64,000 nucleotides of DNA, from positions 233,459 through 297,458 of the forward strand of contig NZ_LR701493.1 in the NCBI RefSeq assembly GCF_902498785.1. Reading direction: 5' to 3'. This document shows positions 16,923 through 25,731 of the stretch, one piece after another. The stretch comes from Sphingomonas sp. EC-HK361. Lineage in GTDB: Bacteria; Pseudomonadota; Alphaproteobacteria; Sphingomonadales; Sphingomonadaceae. The notes under the pieces were generated by a model, which had not been told where the DNA came from, did not search any database, and saw only the letters and a list, made by a program, of their open reading frames with translations. The position numbers and the translations under genes were made by a program. Numbering within the stretch: position 1 is the first letter of the stretch; each line of letters starts with the position of its first letter.

Positions 16923-18289
16923 TCGTCGCGTACCAGCCGCGTCAGTTCGGCACGGTCATCCGCGTCAAGTGCGTATGCGGCCGGCATCAGCCCGCGCGTT
17001 CCGAACACCGCGTCCACCACGCCCTGCGCGCCGCCGCGCCAGCACGCCATGAGCGCCGCGCTGCGCGGATCGTCTGCCGGCGCGCGCACGAAGCGCAGCC
17101 ACGCTGCCAGCGCGATCAATGTCGCAGGCGAACGTCGCCCGCGCGCGCGATTGATCGCCAGCGGCGCGAGCCAGCGCGGGCCGATCTTCTGCGATCCGTC
17201 GGTAGCGATCTGCGCTAGCCGGTGCGGCAGCGCCGGATTGGCAAAGCGCGCGAGCAGCGCGTCGGCGTAGGCGGTGAGATCCTGCCCCGGCGCGGCATCC
17301 ACCGTCGGCGCCGCCTCCCACCGCATCAGTTCCTCCACCGTTACACGGATGACCGGATCGGCGATCGCTTCGTGGACATGCGCATGGCCCGCGGCGAGCC
17401 CGAGATAGGCAAGCGCCGAATGCGCGCCGTTGAGCATGCGCAGTTTTGCGGTTTCGAACGGGCGCACATCGGCGGCGAACTGCGCGCCACCCGCCTCCCA
17501 GCGCGGGCGCGGGCCGGCAAAGCGATCCTCGATCACCCATTGGCGAAACGGTTCGGTGACGATCGCGCCCGCGTCGCGCAGGCCGAGACGCGCTTCCGCG
17601 TCATCCAGCATTACCGCCGTCGCGGCGGGCACGATGCGATCCACCATGGTGGACGGGCACGCACAGCAATCGGCAAACCAGCGTGCCAGCGACGGGTCGG
17701 TCTCGTCGAGCCACGCCGCCACAGCACGTCCGAGCTTGGCGCCATTTTCCGCCAGATTGTCGCAGCTGACGAGCGTGAGGCCGGGCAGTCCCCGCGCCCG
17801 CCGCTCGGCAAGCCCGGTCGCCAGATAGTGATACAGCCCCTCCCCGCTCGCCCGCACAGCCGCCAGGTCGAGCGCGCCGCCGGCCCCGAGCTGATAGGCC
17901 TTCTCGGTCACCGTCAGTGTCACGACCCGCGTATCCGGATCGGCGAGCGCCGCGACAACCGCGCTTGGGTTCTGCGGCGCGACCAGCACATCGCGCAGCG
18001 CGCCGGCCAGTTGCACGCGCTCGCCATCCCCGCCGCGCTCGGTCACGGTGTAGAGCCCGTCCTGCGGCGCGAGCGCTTCGGCGACGCTCGCGGAGCGAAG
18101 CGAAACGCCGGTGATCGACCAGTCGCGGTCCCCGGCCGCCATGGCAGCGTCGGTATAGACCGCCTGATGCGCACGCGCGAACGCGCCGATCCCGATATGG
18201 ACGATCCCGCGCCTTTGCGCCGCGCGATCGTAACCCGGATGCACGACGCCAGCCGGCAGGTGCCGGGCGGTCGCTGCCGAGAGCCTCAC
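16919..18289 (-). CDS. uxuB: Mannitol dehydrogenase family protein, probably fructuronate reductase (D-mannonate oxidoreductase)
   Basis: 456 aa. The N-terminal NAD-binding segment RGIVHIGIGAFARAHQAVY, the family signature CPSTMVDRIVPA (about residue 210) and KLRMLNGAHSALAYLGL (about 280) identify the polyol / mannonate dehydrogenase family. Reaction expected from context: NADH-dependent reduction of D-fructuronate to D-mannonate in the cytoplasm. The start GTG overlaps the uxaC stop as GTGA (18286-18289), so the two are translationally coupled. Mannitol 2-dehydrogenase is the alternative within the family, but the uxaC-uxuA-kdgK neighbourhood makes UxuB far more likely. Convergent with the Gfo/Idh gene at 15768. 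Confidence 0.9.
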   Translation of the reverse strand: MRLSAATARHLPAGVVHPGYDRAAQRRGIVHIGIGAFARAHQAVYTDAAMAAGDRDWSITGVSLRSASVAEALAPQDGLYTVTERGGDGERVQLAGALRDVLVAPQNPSAVVAALADPDTRVVTLTVTEKAYQLGAGGALDLAAVRASGEGLYHYLATGLAERRARGLPGLTLVSCDNLAENGAKLGRAVAAWLDETDPSLARWFADCCACPSTMVDRIVPAATAVMLDDAEARLGLRDAGAIVTEPFRQWVIEDRFAGPRPRWEAGGAQFAADVRPFETAKLRMLNGAHSALAYLGLAAGHAHVHEAIADPVIRVTVEELMRWEAAPTVDAAPGQDLTAYADALLARFANPALPHRLAQIATDGSQKIGPRWLAPLAINRARGRRSPATLIALAAWLRFVRAPADDPRSAALMACWRGGAQGVVDAVFGTRGLMPAAYALDADDRAELTRLVRDD

Positions 18290-19698
18290 ACGCGGTACGC
18301 CCGGCGTACCAGGCCACTGGTCAATTCATGCGCGAGGTCCGCCGCTTCCCAGTCGGCCAGGCGATGTTCCGCCACGAGCCGCGCGAGGAAAGCACAGTCG
18401 ATGCGCCGAGCCACGTCGTGCCGCGCAGGAATCGACAGGAACGCGCGCGTATCGTCGTTGAACCCGACGGTGTTGTAAAAACCCGCCGTTTCGGTCGTCA
18501 TCTCGCGGAAGCGGCGCATGCCCTCGGGCGAATCGTGAAACCACCAGGCCGGCCCAAGGCGCAGGCAGGGATAGTGGCCCGCCAGCGGCGCGAGCTCGCG
18601 GGTGTAGGTGTCCTCGTCCAGCGTGAAGAGGATGATTGTGAGGCCCAGCTCGTTGCCGACCACGTCGAGCATCGGCTTGAGCGCCCGGACGAATTCCGCC
18701 TGCACCGGGATGTCCGCGCCCTTGTCCCGGCCATGCGTCGCGAACAGGCGGGCATTGTGGTTGCGATAGGAGCCAGGATGGATCTGCATCACCATGCCGT
18801 CCGCGACGCTCATCTTCGCCATCTCGGTGAGCATCTGCGCGCGGAACAGTTCGGCATCGTCGGGCGACCACGTGCCGCCGACGATCCGCGCGAACAGCGC
18901 CTCGCATTCCGCGGTGGAAAGGTTCGCGGTCGCCGCGCTGGCATGGCCGTGATCGGTCGCGGTCGCGCCAAGATCGCGGAACGCGGTGCGCCGCTTTGCG
19001 TGCGCCGCGAGATAGCCCGACCAGCTGTGCACGTCCTCCCCGGTCAGGGCAGCGAAACGCTCCATCGCATCGGCGAACGCCTCATGCTCGACATCGATGA
19101 CGCCGTCGGGGCGATAGGTGGTGACGACCCTACCCTGCCAGCCCGACCCGCGGATTGCGCGGTGGTGCGCCAGATCGTCGTGCGCGCCTTCGGTCGTCGC
19201 GAGGAAATCGATGCGGAACTGCTCGAACAGGGCGCGCGGGCGGAACGCGTCGCTCGCCAGCCGCTCGCCGATCGTGTCGTAATATCGATCCGCCGTGCTC
19301 GCATCGAGCGCCACCTCAAAGCCGAACACCTCGGCGAAGACGTGATCGAGCCACAATTGCGATGGAGTGCCGCGGAACAGATGATACCGCTCGGCAAAAG
19401 CGCGCCACGCCGCGCGCGGATCGGTATCGGGCACGCCGTCGCGATGCGGAATCGCCAGCGTGTCGAGATCGATGCCCTGGCTGTAGAGCATGCGGAAGAC
19501 GTAGTGGTCGGGCTGCAGCAACAGGCTCGTCGCATCCGTCCACGGCGCGTTGGTGGCGAACCATGCAGGGTCGACATGGCCATGCGGACTGACGATCGGC
19601 AGCGTGCCGACCTCCGCATATAGCGCGCGTGCGATATCACGCTGCACGGGATCGCTGGAGAACAGGCGATCGGGATGGAGCGACAACGGACGGGTCAT
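18286..19698 (-). CDS. uxaC: Glucuronate isomerase
   Basis: 470 aa from the ATG at 19698; a TTG at 19707 with a closer AGGA is an equally possible start. Contains the metal-site SPHGHVDPAWFATNAPW near residue 37 and the long UxaC amidohydrolase-like barrel with SQGIDLDTLAIP. Catalyses D-glucuronate to D-fructuronate (and galacturonate to tagaturonate), the first step of hexuronate breakdown. The length is normal for the family. First gene of a two-gene operon with uxuB, transcribed away from kdgK. A TGGCCTGACCA operator-like site lies 87 bp upstream of the ATG. Confidence 0.95.
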   Translation of the reverse strand: MTRPLSLHPDRLFSSDPVQRDIARALYAEVGTLPIVSPHGHVDPAWFATNAPWTDATSLLLQPDHYVFRMLYSQGIDLDTLAIPHRDGVPDTDPRAAWRAFAERYHLFRGTPSQLWLDHVFAEVFGFEVALDASTADRYYDTIGERLASDAFRPRALFEQFRIDFLATTEGAHDDLAHHRAIRGSGWQGRVVTTYRPDGVIDVEHEAFADAMERFAALTGEDVHSWSGYLAAHAKRRTAFRDLGATATDHGHASAATANLSTAECEALFARIVGGTWSPDDAELFRAQMLTEMAKMSVADGMVMQIHPGSYRNHNARLFATHGRDKGADIPVQAEFVRALKPMLDVVGNELGLTIILFTLDEDTYTRELAPLAGHYPCLRLGPAWWFHDSPEGMRRFREMTTETAGFYNTVGFNDDTRAFLSIPARHDVARRIDCAFLARLVAEHRLADWEAADLAHELTSGLVRRAYRV

Positions 19699-19785
19699 GG
19701 ACGGCAACCGATCCTGATTGCCGATAGCGGTGACCTTGCTTGTCGCATCGAACCCTCCTTCTGGCCATGCCTAGCAGCGGCAAAG

Positions 19786-19796
19786 TGGCCTGACCA
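19786..19796. promoter_or_regulatory. GntR-type operator between uxaC and kdgK
   Basis: TGGCCTGACCA, identical to the uxuA site at 20845 and one base different from the DUF1080-operon site at 10785. It is placed in the 190-bp divergent intergenic region, so it could control both uxaC-uxuB (minus) and kdgK (plus). The half-sites TGG and CCA match FadR-subfamily consensus operators. Confidence 0.65.
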
Positions 19797-19888
19797 GTGG
19801 CCGCGTAAATCTGCGCCGGTTCGTTGACATGCCGGCCGACGCTGCTCATCCAATGCGACCGGACGAACCGAAAGGCGCGCTGCGGACA

Positions 19889-20797
19889 ATGCCGGATATC
19901 GTGATGGTCGGAGAGGGAATGATCGAGCTGTCGCGCGCCGACGCCGCTGGCGGCTGGCGACTGGCCCATGGCGGCGACACGCTCAACACCGCAATCCATC
20001 TGGCGCGCCTCGGCGACCGCGTCCGCTACCTCACAGCAATTGGCGACGATCCGTTCAGCGCCGGTTTGCGTGCCGACTGGGCCGCGGAAGGCATCAATAC
20101 TGCGCTCACCCTGACCGAGCCAAACGCAAGTCCGGGCCTTTACGCAATCGCCACCGACGACGCGGGGGAGCGCACCTTCACCTATTGGCGCAGCGACAGC
20201 GCCGCGCGGCGCGTGTTCGGCGCACCCGGAATCGCAGCGGCGGTCGAGCAAGCGGCGAGCGCCGACCTGCTCGGCTTCTCGCTCATCAGCCTTGCGATCC
20301 TGCCCGACGAGGGACGCAACGCGCTGCTCGCGCTGGCCGAACGCGTCCGCGCAAATGGCGGCGGCGTCGCGTTCGATGGCAATTACCGTCCGCGACTGTG
20401 GCGCGACGCGGCGGAGGCTCGATCCTGGCGCGACCGGGCGGTCGCGACGTGCAGCATCGGACTTCCCACCGCCGAGGACGAGGCGCTGATCGGCGACGCA
20501 GATTACGCCGCTGCCATCGCCGCACGCTGGCGGTCGCTTGGCGCGGGCGAGGTCGTCGTGAAGCTGGGTGCGCGCGGCGCCCTGGTGGATGGCGAAATCG
20601 TGCCGCCGCCTGCCCGCCTGACCCCGCGCGACACCAGCGGGGCGGGGGACGCCTTCAACGCCGGCTATCTCCACGCGCGACTGAGCGGCACCGCGCCCGC
20701 CGACGCGGCGCTGGCCGGTCACCGCCTCGCCGGGTGGGTGGTTATGCGCCCCGGTGCGATCCCAGGCCGCGATGACGGCGCCGCTTACGATGGCTGA
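19889..20797 (+). CDS. kdgK: PfkB-family sugar kinase, probably 2-dehydro-3-deoxygluconokinase
   Basis: 302 aa from the ATG at 19889, placed so that the protein starts MPDIVMVGEGMIELS as usual for the family; an ATG at 19829 would add 20 residues. The PfkB C-terminal signature DTSGAGDAFNAGYL (about residue 248) with the catalytic Asp is intact, and the N-terminal GGDTLNTAIHLARLG binds sugar. Reaction from context: ATP-dependent phosphorylation of 2-keto-3-deoxygluconate to KDPG, which then enters the Entner-Doudoroff route. The KDPG aldolase gene is not in the window. Divergent from uxaC and 154 bp upstream of uxuA on the same strand. Confidence 0.9.
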   Translation: MPDIVMVGEGMIELSRADAAGGWRLAHGGDTLNTAIHLARLGDRVRYLTAIGDDPFSAGLRADWAAEGINTALTLTEPNASPGLYAIATDDAGERTFTYWRSDSAARRVFGAPGIAAAVEQAASADLLGFSLISLAILPDEGRNALLALAERVRANGGGVAFDGNYRPRLWRDAAEARSWRDRAVATCSIGLPTAEDEALIGDADYAAAIAARWRSLGAGEVVVKLGARGALVDGEIVPPPARLTPRDTSGAGDAFNAGYLHARLSGTAPADAALAGHRLAGWVVMRPGAIPGRDDGAAYDG

Positions 20798-20830
20798 ACC
20801 TCCGCCACAATCTGCTCATCCTATGTAAGA

Positions 20831-20855
20831 CAGACTATTGCCCGTGGCCTGACCA
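20831..20855 (+). promoter_or_regulatory. Promoter and GntR-type operator of uxuA
   Basis: TGGCCTGACCA at 20845-20855 preceded by CAGACTATTGC at 20831-20841. The latter 11 bases and their spacing to the palindrome match the site at 10771-10795 exactly, so this is a conserved promoter-operator unit. TTGCCC would be the -35, and TATAGG just after the palindrome the -10 region. It controls uxuA and probably the MFS carrier behind it. Confidence 0.68.
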
Positions 20856-20951
20856 ATGTATAGGTTGATGTCGTTGCCAAGGTGATGGAGCGGCAGGAAG
20901 TCGCTTTGTCCGGTCGGGAGGGGAGGAACGGGTGATCCGGTTGGCGAAGAC

Positions 20952-22142
20952 GTGGCGTTGAACGACACTCACCCGGTATTGATGACCCAGACGATGCGCT
21001 GGTTCGGCCCGACGGACCCGGTATCGCTGCGCGATATCCGCCAGGCGGGCGCCAGCGAGGTGGTCACCGCGCTTCACGAAATACCCAACGGCGAGGTCTG
21101 GCCGCAGGAGGCTATCGCCGCCCGGCGCGACGAAATTATGCGCGCAGGCCTCGGCTGGACCGTCGTCGAAAGCCTGCCCGTGCACGAGGCGATCAAGCTC
21201 GGCACCGCGGACCGCGACCGCTGCCTTGATGCGTATCGCCAGAGCCTGCGTCATCTGGCGCGCGCGGGCATCAAGGTCGTCACCTACAATTACATGCCGC
21301 TGCTCGACTGGACCCGCACCGATCTCGCCTACGCCATGCCCGACGGCGCGCTGGCACTCCGTTTCGAGCCCGTCGCGCTCGCCGCCTACGACATCCACAT
21401 CCTGAAGCGCCCCAACGCCGCTGAAAGCTACGACGACGCGGTGCGCGAGCGCGCCGACAGGCGTTTCCACGCGATGGACGACGCCGCGCGCCGCAAGCTG
21501 GAGCGCACGATCATCGCCGGCCTGCCCGGCAGCGAGGAGAGCTTCACCTCGGCAGAGTTTCTGCGCGCCATCGAAGGATATGAAGGGATCGACGAGGACC
21601 GCCTGCGCGAGCACCATATTGCCTTCCTCGAGGCCGTCTGCCCGGTGGCGGAGGAAGAGGGCGTGCAACTGGTCGTGCACCCGGACGACCCGCCCTTCTC
21701 GATCTTCGGCCTGCCGCGGGTGGTGAGCACCGAGGCCGACGCGACCGCGCTGTTCGCGCGGGTGCCGAGTGCCAGCAACGGCCTGTGTTTCTGTGCCGGC
21801 TCATTCGGGTCGCGGAAAGACAACGATCTTCCCGGCATGGTCGAGCGGCTGGGCGACCGCATCGGCTTCGTCCATCTGCGCTCGGTTCAGCACAAACCCG
21901 ACGGGTCCTTCCACGAGGCCGCACATCTAGAGGGACATGCCCGCATGCCCGAGATCGTCGCCGCGCTGCACCGCCTGCAGCAGCGGTCCGGGCGATCGAT
22001 CCCCATGCGGCCCGACCACGGCCACCAGATGATGGACGATCTACGCCGGGTCACCAACCCGGGCTATTCGCTGCTCGGCCGGATGCGCGGGCTGGCCGAA
22101 CTGCGCGGATTGGAACGCGGCATCGCCCACGCCGCAGCCTGA
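20952..22142 (+). CDS. uxuA: Mannonate dehydratase
   Basis: 396 aa, from GTG 20952; the ribosome site is weak and an ATG at 20982 (MTQTMRWFG) is a possible alternative. Diagnostic UxuA blocks: MRWFGPTDPVSLRDIRQAGA at the N-terminus, VVESLPVHEAIKLG, ITYNY-like VVTYNYMPLLDWTRTDL, LVVHPDDPPFSIFGLPRVV and the C-terminal MRPDHGHQMMDDL with metal-binding His and Asp. Catalyses D-mannonate to 2-keto-3-deoxygluconate with a divalent metal, the step between UxuB and KdgK. Followed by the MFS carrier 54 bp downstream. Confidence 0.95.
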   Translation: MALNDTHPVLMTQTMRWFGPTDPVSLRDIRQAGASEVVTALHEIPNGEVWPQEAIAARRDEIMRAGLGWTVVESLPVHEAIKLGTADRDRCLDAYRQSLRHLARAGIKVVTYNYMPLLDWTRTDLAYAMPDGALALRFEPVALAAYDIHILKRPNAAESYDDAVRERADRRFHAMDDAARRKLERTIIAGLPGSEESFTSAEFLRAIEGYEGIDEDRLREHHIAFLEAVCPVAEEEGVQLVVHPDDPPFSIFGLPRVVSTEADATALFARVPSASNGLCFCAGSFGSRKDNDLPGMVERLGDRIGFVHLRSVQHKPDGSFHEAAHLEGHARMPEIVAALHRLQQRSGRSIPMRPDHGHQMMDDLRRVTNPGYSLLGRMRGLAELRGLERGIAHAAA

Positions 22143-22196
22143 AACAACAGGGCGAACAAACCGCCAATGAGCGAAAACACAGGAGAGGGCACGACC

Positions 22197-23483
22197 ATGG
22201 CAACGCATTCCCGCCCGGTTCCGATACGCGCCCGACCCGGCGGGAATGTGCGATGGGTGATATGTGCGCTTCTCTTCCTGGCGACGACGATCAATTATGT
22301 CGATCGGCAGATCATCGGCATTCTGAAACCCACGCTGCAGGACGAGCTTGGCTGGAGCGAGGTCGATTACGGCAACATCGTCTTCTGGTTCCAGGCCGCC
22401 TATGCGATCGGCCTGCTGGCGTGCGGCCCGCTGATCGACCGGATCGGCGCTCGGCTGGGCTATGCCGCCGCGATCGGGATCTGGAGCCTCGCTGCGATGT
22501 TCCACGCGGTAGTCAGGACGCCGTTCGGTTTCTCCGGCGCGCGCTTCCTCCTCGGGCTGGGGGAGTCGGCGAACTTCCCGGCCGCGATCAAATCGGTCGC
22601 GGAATGGTTTCCGCGGCACGAGCGCGCGCTGGCCGCAGGAATCCTGAACGCCGGTGCCAATGTCGGCGCAATCGCGACGCCGATCGTCGTGCCGCTGCTG
22701 ACGATCCGCTTCGGTTGGCAGGCGGCCTTCATCGTGACGGGCCTGCTCGGCTTTCTGTGGCTAGCGGCGTGGCTCGCCTTCTACCGCACGCCGGCGGATC
22801 ACCCGACGGTCACCGCGTCAGAGCGCGCCTATATCGACGCCGATACCGAGGAAGAGCCGAGCGAGCGCGTGCCTTGGCGCCGTCTGTTCGCGCAGCGCCC
22901 GACATGGGCTTTCGTCATCGCGAAATTTCTGACCGACCCGGTATGGTATCTCTTCCTGTTCTGGCTCCCTGATTTCTTCTCGAAGGAATATCAGCTCGAT
23001 CTCAAGACCTTCGGCCCGCCGCTCATCGCCGTGTATCTGCTGGCCGATGCGGGAAGTATCGGCGGCGGCTGGCTGTCCTCGACGCTGATGAAGCGTGGCT
23101 ACAGCGTGAACGCGGCGCGCAAGATCGCGCTGCTGGCGTGCGCGCTGTGCGTCGTTCCGATCGTGTTCGCCAGCGGTGCGTCCAACCTGTGGAGCGCCGT
23201 CGCGATCCTCGGGCTCGCCGCCGCCGCGCATCAGGGGTGGTCGTCGAACCTCTACGCGGTCGTGTCCGACACCGTCCCGCGCTCGTCCATCGCCTCGGTC
23301 ATGGGGATCGGCGGCGCGGCGGGGGCGGTCGGCGGCATGATCATGGCGCAGTCGGTCGGCCATCTGCTAGAACGGATCGGATCCTATTGGCCGGTATTCC
23401 TGTGGGCGAGCAGCGCCTATCTGATCGCGCTTGGCGTGATGCACCTGCTGCTTCCTCGGATCGGTGCGCCGGTGGCCCGCTGA
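22197..23483 (+). CDS. MFS transporter, ExuT-like hexuronate carrier
   Basis: 428 aa from the ATG at 22197, which has AGGAGAGG 9 bp upstream; the upstream ATG at 22167 has no ribosome site. Twelve hydrophobic segments are visible. The anion:cation symporter subfamily signature NYVDRQIIGILKPTLQDELG (residues about 30-50), followed by YGNIVFWFQAAYAIG, is that of ExuT / glucarate-type carriers. Role: proton-coupled uptake of hexuronates across the inner membrane. It lies behind uxuA and likely shares its promoter and GntR-type control. The ACS subfamily also carries other sugar acids, so glucuronate is inferred from context. Confidence 0.9.
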   Translation: MATHSRPVPIRARPGGNVRWVICALLFLATTINYVDRQIIGILKPTLQDELGWSEVDYGNIVFWFQAAYAIGLLACGPLIDRIGARLGYAAAIGIWSLAAMFHAVVRTPFGFSGARFLLGLGESANFPAAIKSVAEWFPRHERALAAGILNAGANVGAIATPIVVPLLTIRFGWQAAFIVTGLLGFLWLAAWLAFYRTPADHPTVTASERAYIDADTEEEPSERVPWRRLFAQRPTWAFVIAKFLTDPVWYLFLFWLPDFFSKEYQLDLKTFGPPLIAVYLLADAGSIGGGWLSSTLMKRGYSVNAARKIALLACALCVVPIVFASGASNLWSAVAILGLAAAAHQGWSSNLYAVVSDTVPRSSIASVMGIGGAAGAVGGMIMAQSVGHLLERIGSYWPVFLWASSAYLIALGVMHLLLPRIGAPVAR

Positions 23484-23538
23484 AGGCCGCGGCGCCTCCC
23501 GCTTGTCTTTCCCGAACCGCCGATAAGTCAGCCAAACC

Positions 23539-24318
23539 TCAGTTCAGATCGCGCACCCATATGTTGCGATAGCTGATCGGCGGGCTGGGATCGCCATGCG
23601 CCTGGAGCTTGATCGGCGCCCGGTCATAGGCCTTGTAGCTCGGTTTGCCGATATAGAGCGTCTCGCCAAGCAGCGCGACATGGTTCTGGATCAGCACGCC
23701 GTTGATGAACGCGGTAACGTGCGCCGGGCTTTTCACCGATCCGGTCGCGTCGAAGGTCGGCTTGTCCCAGACCACATCGATGCTTTGCCACTCGCCCGGC
23801 TTGCGCACCGGATTGGCGAGCGGGGCGAACTGCTTGTAGATCGAACCGGCCTGACCATTGACGTAGGTGTCGTTCCGGTAGCTGTCCATGATCTGCAACT
23901 CGTAGCCTTCATCGCCCGGACCGGTCGACGCCAGGAACAGCCCGCTGTTGCCGCGTGCCTGCCCCATGCCGGTGACATTGGCAGGGATGCGATATTCGAG
24001 GTGAAGCTGATAGCTGCCGAAGGACCGACGGGTCTGGATGTTGCCCGCCTCCTTCGCCACGGTGACGATGCCGTCCGCGACCGTCCAGCCCGCCGCCGCG
24101 CCGTCCTTCACGTTCACCCACTGGTCGAGCGACTTGCCGTCGAACAGGACTATCGCGTCGGACGGCGGCGAGGCCGTCTCGCTCCTGCCGGGCGTCACCA
24201 CCGGCACCGCAGGCGACCAGCGCTCGGTATCCTCAGGCTTCGGCTTGGCGTCTTGCGCCGTGGCGGCGAGCGGGGCTGCGACCAGCAACAGGGGCACGCC
24301 CCGGAGGATCGATGTCAT
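23539..24318 (-). CDS. Secreted DUF1080 (3-keto-disaccharide hydrolase) protein
   Basis: 259 aa from the ATG at 24318, which overlaps the upstream stop as ATGA and has AAGGA 8 bp upstream; an ATG at 24327 is a weaker option. Signal peptide of about 22 residues (LLLVAAPLAATAQ). A single DUF1080 domain with IVLFDGKSLDQWVNVKDG, YQLHLEYRIP, NSGLFLAS, YELQIMDS and the C-terminal PISYRNIWVRDL. Members hydrolyse 3-keto glycosides to 3-keto-glucose plus the aglycone or sugar. Last gene of the ten-gene operon; convergent with the ExuT-like gene. Confidence 0.9.
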   Translation of the reverse strand: MTSILRGVPLLLVAAPLAATAQDAKPKPEDTERWSPAVPVVTPGRSETASPPSDAIVLFDGKSLDQWVNVKDGAAAGWTVADGIVTVAKEAGNIQTRRSFGSYQLHLEYRIPANVTGMGQARGNSGLFLASTGPGDEGYELQIMDSYRNDTYVNGQAGSIYKQFAPLANPVRKPGEWQSIDVVWDKPTFDATGSVKSPAHVTAFINGVLIQNHVALLGETLYIGKPSYKAYDRAPIKLQAHGDPSPPISYRNIWVRDLN

Positions 24319-25715
24319 AGCTCCCATCCTTTTCGATATGTGCGGTCGAGATAGCGGTTCGCGTCGGCCAAATTGGTGATGCGGCCCGCCGCGGCGTCAT
24401 ACTCGATCGGCTGGCCCGCCCGCATCGCGACGATGCCGAGCAGCATCGTCTCGGTCAGCGGTACCGCCACGGCGAAGGGCGAGGAGATCGCTTCCTCGCC
24501 CCGGATCGCGCGAATCCAGTTCATCTCATGGCCGTGCAGGCCGCCCTGGATGCGCGGGAGCGATTGCGGGATGGCGGCGGCGCGTTCGGCGACGCCCTCA
24601 CCGATGAAGACCGGTTTCTCGCCGTAGGTTTCATGCATCAGCATGCCCTGGCTGCCGACATAGAGCACGCCGCCATCCGGCTTCATCACCGCCGTCGGCG
24701 GCAGTCCGCGCGGCGTGGGTGGCATCAGCCCGCCGTCATACCACGTCAGCTTCACCGCCCCGCCTTTGGCGGCGCCGAACTCGAAGAAGGTCGTGGTGGC
24801 AAGCGGATAGCTGCCGCGCCCATCGCCTTCCGGCGTGCCCGCCGGCCGCGGATTGTCGCCCCAGGCGGAATGGCGCGTCTCGATGCGGGTCGGAAGACCG
24901 GGGTCGAGCGCCCAGACCGGAAAGTCGATCAGGTGCGCGCCCATGTCACCCAGCGCACCGCACCCGAAGGGCTGCCAGCCGCGCCAGTTGAAATGGGCGT
25001 AAAGCGGGTTGTAGCCCCAATCGACCGTCGATGGCCCGAGCCACACGTCCCAGTCGAAACCGGCTGGCGTCGGCTGAGACACGGGGCGCGCGATGCCTTG
25101 TGGCCAGATCGGCCTATTGGTCCAGACATGAACCTCACGAACGGCACCGATGACGCCGCCACGGATCAGCTCCACCACACGGCGGCCATCGTCGCCCGAA
25201 TGGCCCTGATTGCCCATCTGCGTCACGAGTCCGGGATTGGCGCGGGCGAGGGCGTTCAGGACGCGACCTTCGCGCACGGTGTAGGTCAGCGGCTTCTGGA
25301 CATAGACGTGCAGGCCGCGCTCCATCGCCATTTTGGCGGCGACCGCGTGGTGCTGGTCGGGGGTCGCGATGACGACGGCGTCGATGTCCCGCCGATCGAG
25401 CATCCGCCGGTAATCGGCATATTTTTCGGCGCGGTCGTAGGCGGCCTTGAGCACCGCGCGGCGCGGGTTCGGCGCGCCGGAATCGTCCACGAACGCCTTG
25501 GCGACGTGCGAAAAGTCCGGATCAGCAAGCGCAACGATATTCTGGCTGGTGAACTGCTCCATATTGGCAGCGCCCATCCCGCCTGCGCCGATCGCGGCGA
25601 TGTTCACGCGGTCGCTGGGGACAATTCGGCGAGTGCGGCGTGCGGCGTGCGACGGCATGGCGATGCTCGACGCAGCGGCGGCGGCGCCCTTCAGCCATGA
25701 ACGACGGTCCATCAT
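24315..25715 (-). CDS. Gfo/Idh/MocA oxidoreductase with Tat signal
   Basis: 466 aa from the ATG at 25715; the longer frame to 25751 would overlap the GMC gene stop. Twin-arginine-like leader MMDRRSWLKGAAAAASS. Rossmann motif VNIAAIGAGGMGAANM (residues about 37-52); the signature is VQKPLT near 130, with Gln in place of the usual Glu before Lys-Pro. Later GDMGAHLIDFPVWAL holds the conserved His. Probably exported with bound NAD(P), reducing or oxidising a keto-sugar. Coupled by ATGA to the DUF1080 gene and 16 bp after the GMC gene. Confidence 0.9.
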   Translation of the reverse strand: MMDRRSWLKGAAAAASSIAMPSHAARRTRRIVPSDRVNIAAIGAGGMGAANMEQFTSQNIVALADPDFSHVAKAFVDDSGAPNPRRAVLKAAYDRAEKYADYRRMLDRRDIDAVVIATPDQHHAVAAKMAMERGLHVYVQKPLTYTVREGRVLNALARANPGLVTQMGNQGHSGDDGRRVVELIRGGVIGAVREVHVWTNRPIWPQGIARPVSQPTPAGFDWDVWLGPSTVDWGYNPLYAHFNWRGWQPFGCGALGDMGAHLIDFPVWALDPGLPTRIETRHSAWGDNPRPAGTPEGDGRGSYPLATTTFFEFGAAKGGAVKLTWYDGGLMPPTPRGLPPTAVMKPDGGVLYVGSQGMLMHETYGEKPVFIGEGVAERAAAIPQSLPRIQGGLHGHEMNWIRAIRGEEAISSPFAVAVPLTETMLLGIVAMRAGQPIEYDAAAGRITNLADANRYLDRTYRKGWEL

Positions 25716-25731
25716 CGCGGCGTCCCCCCGC

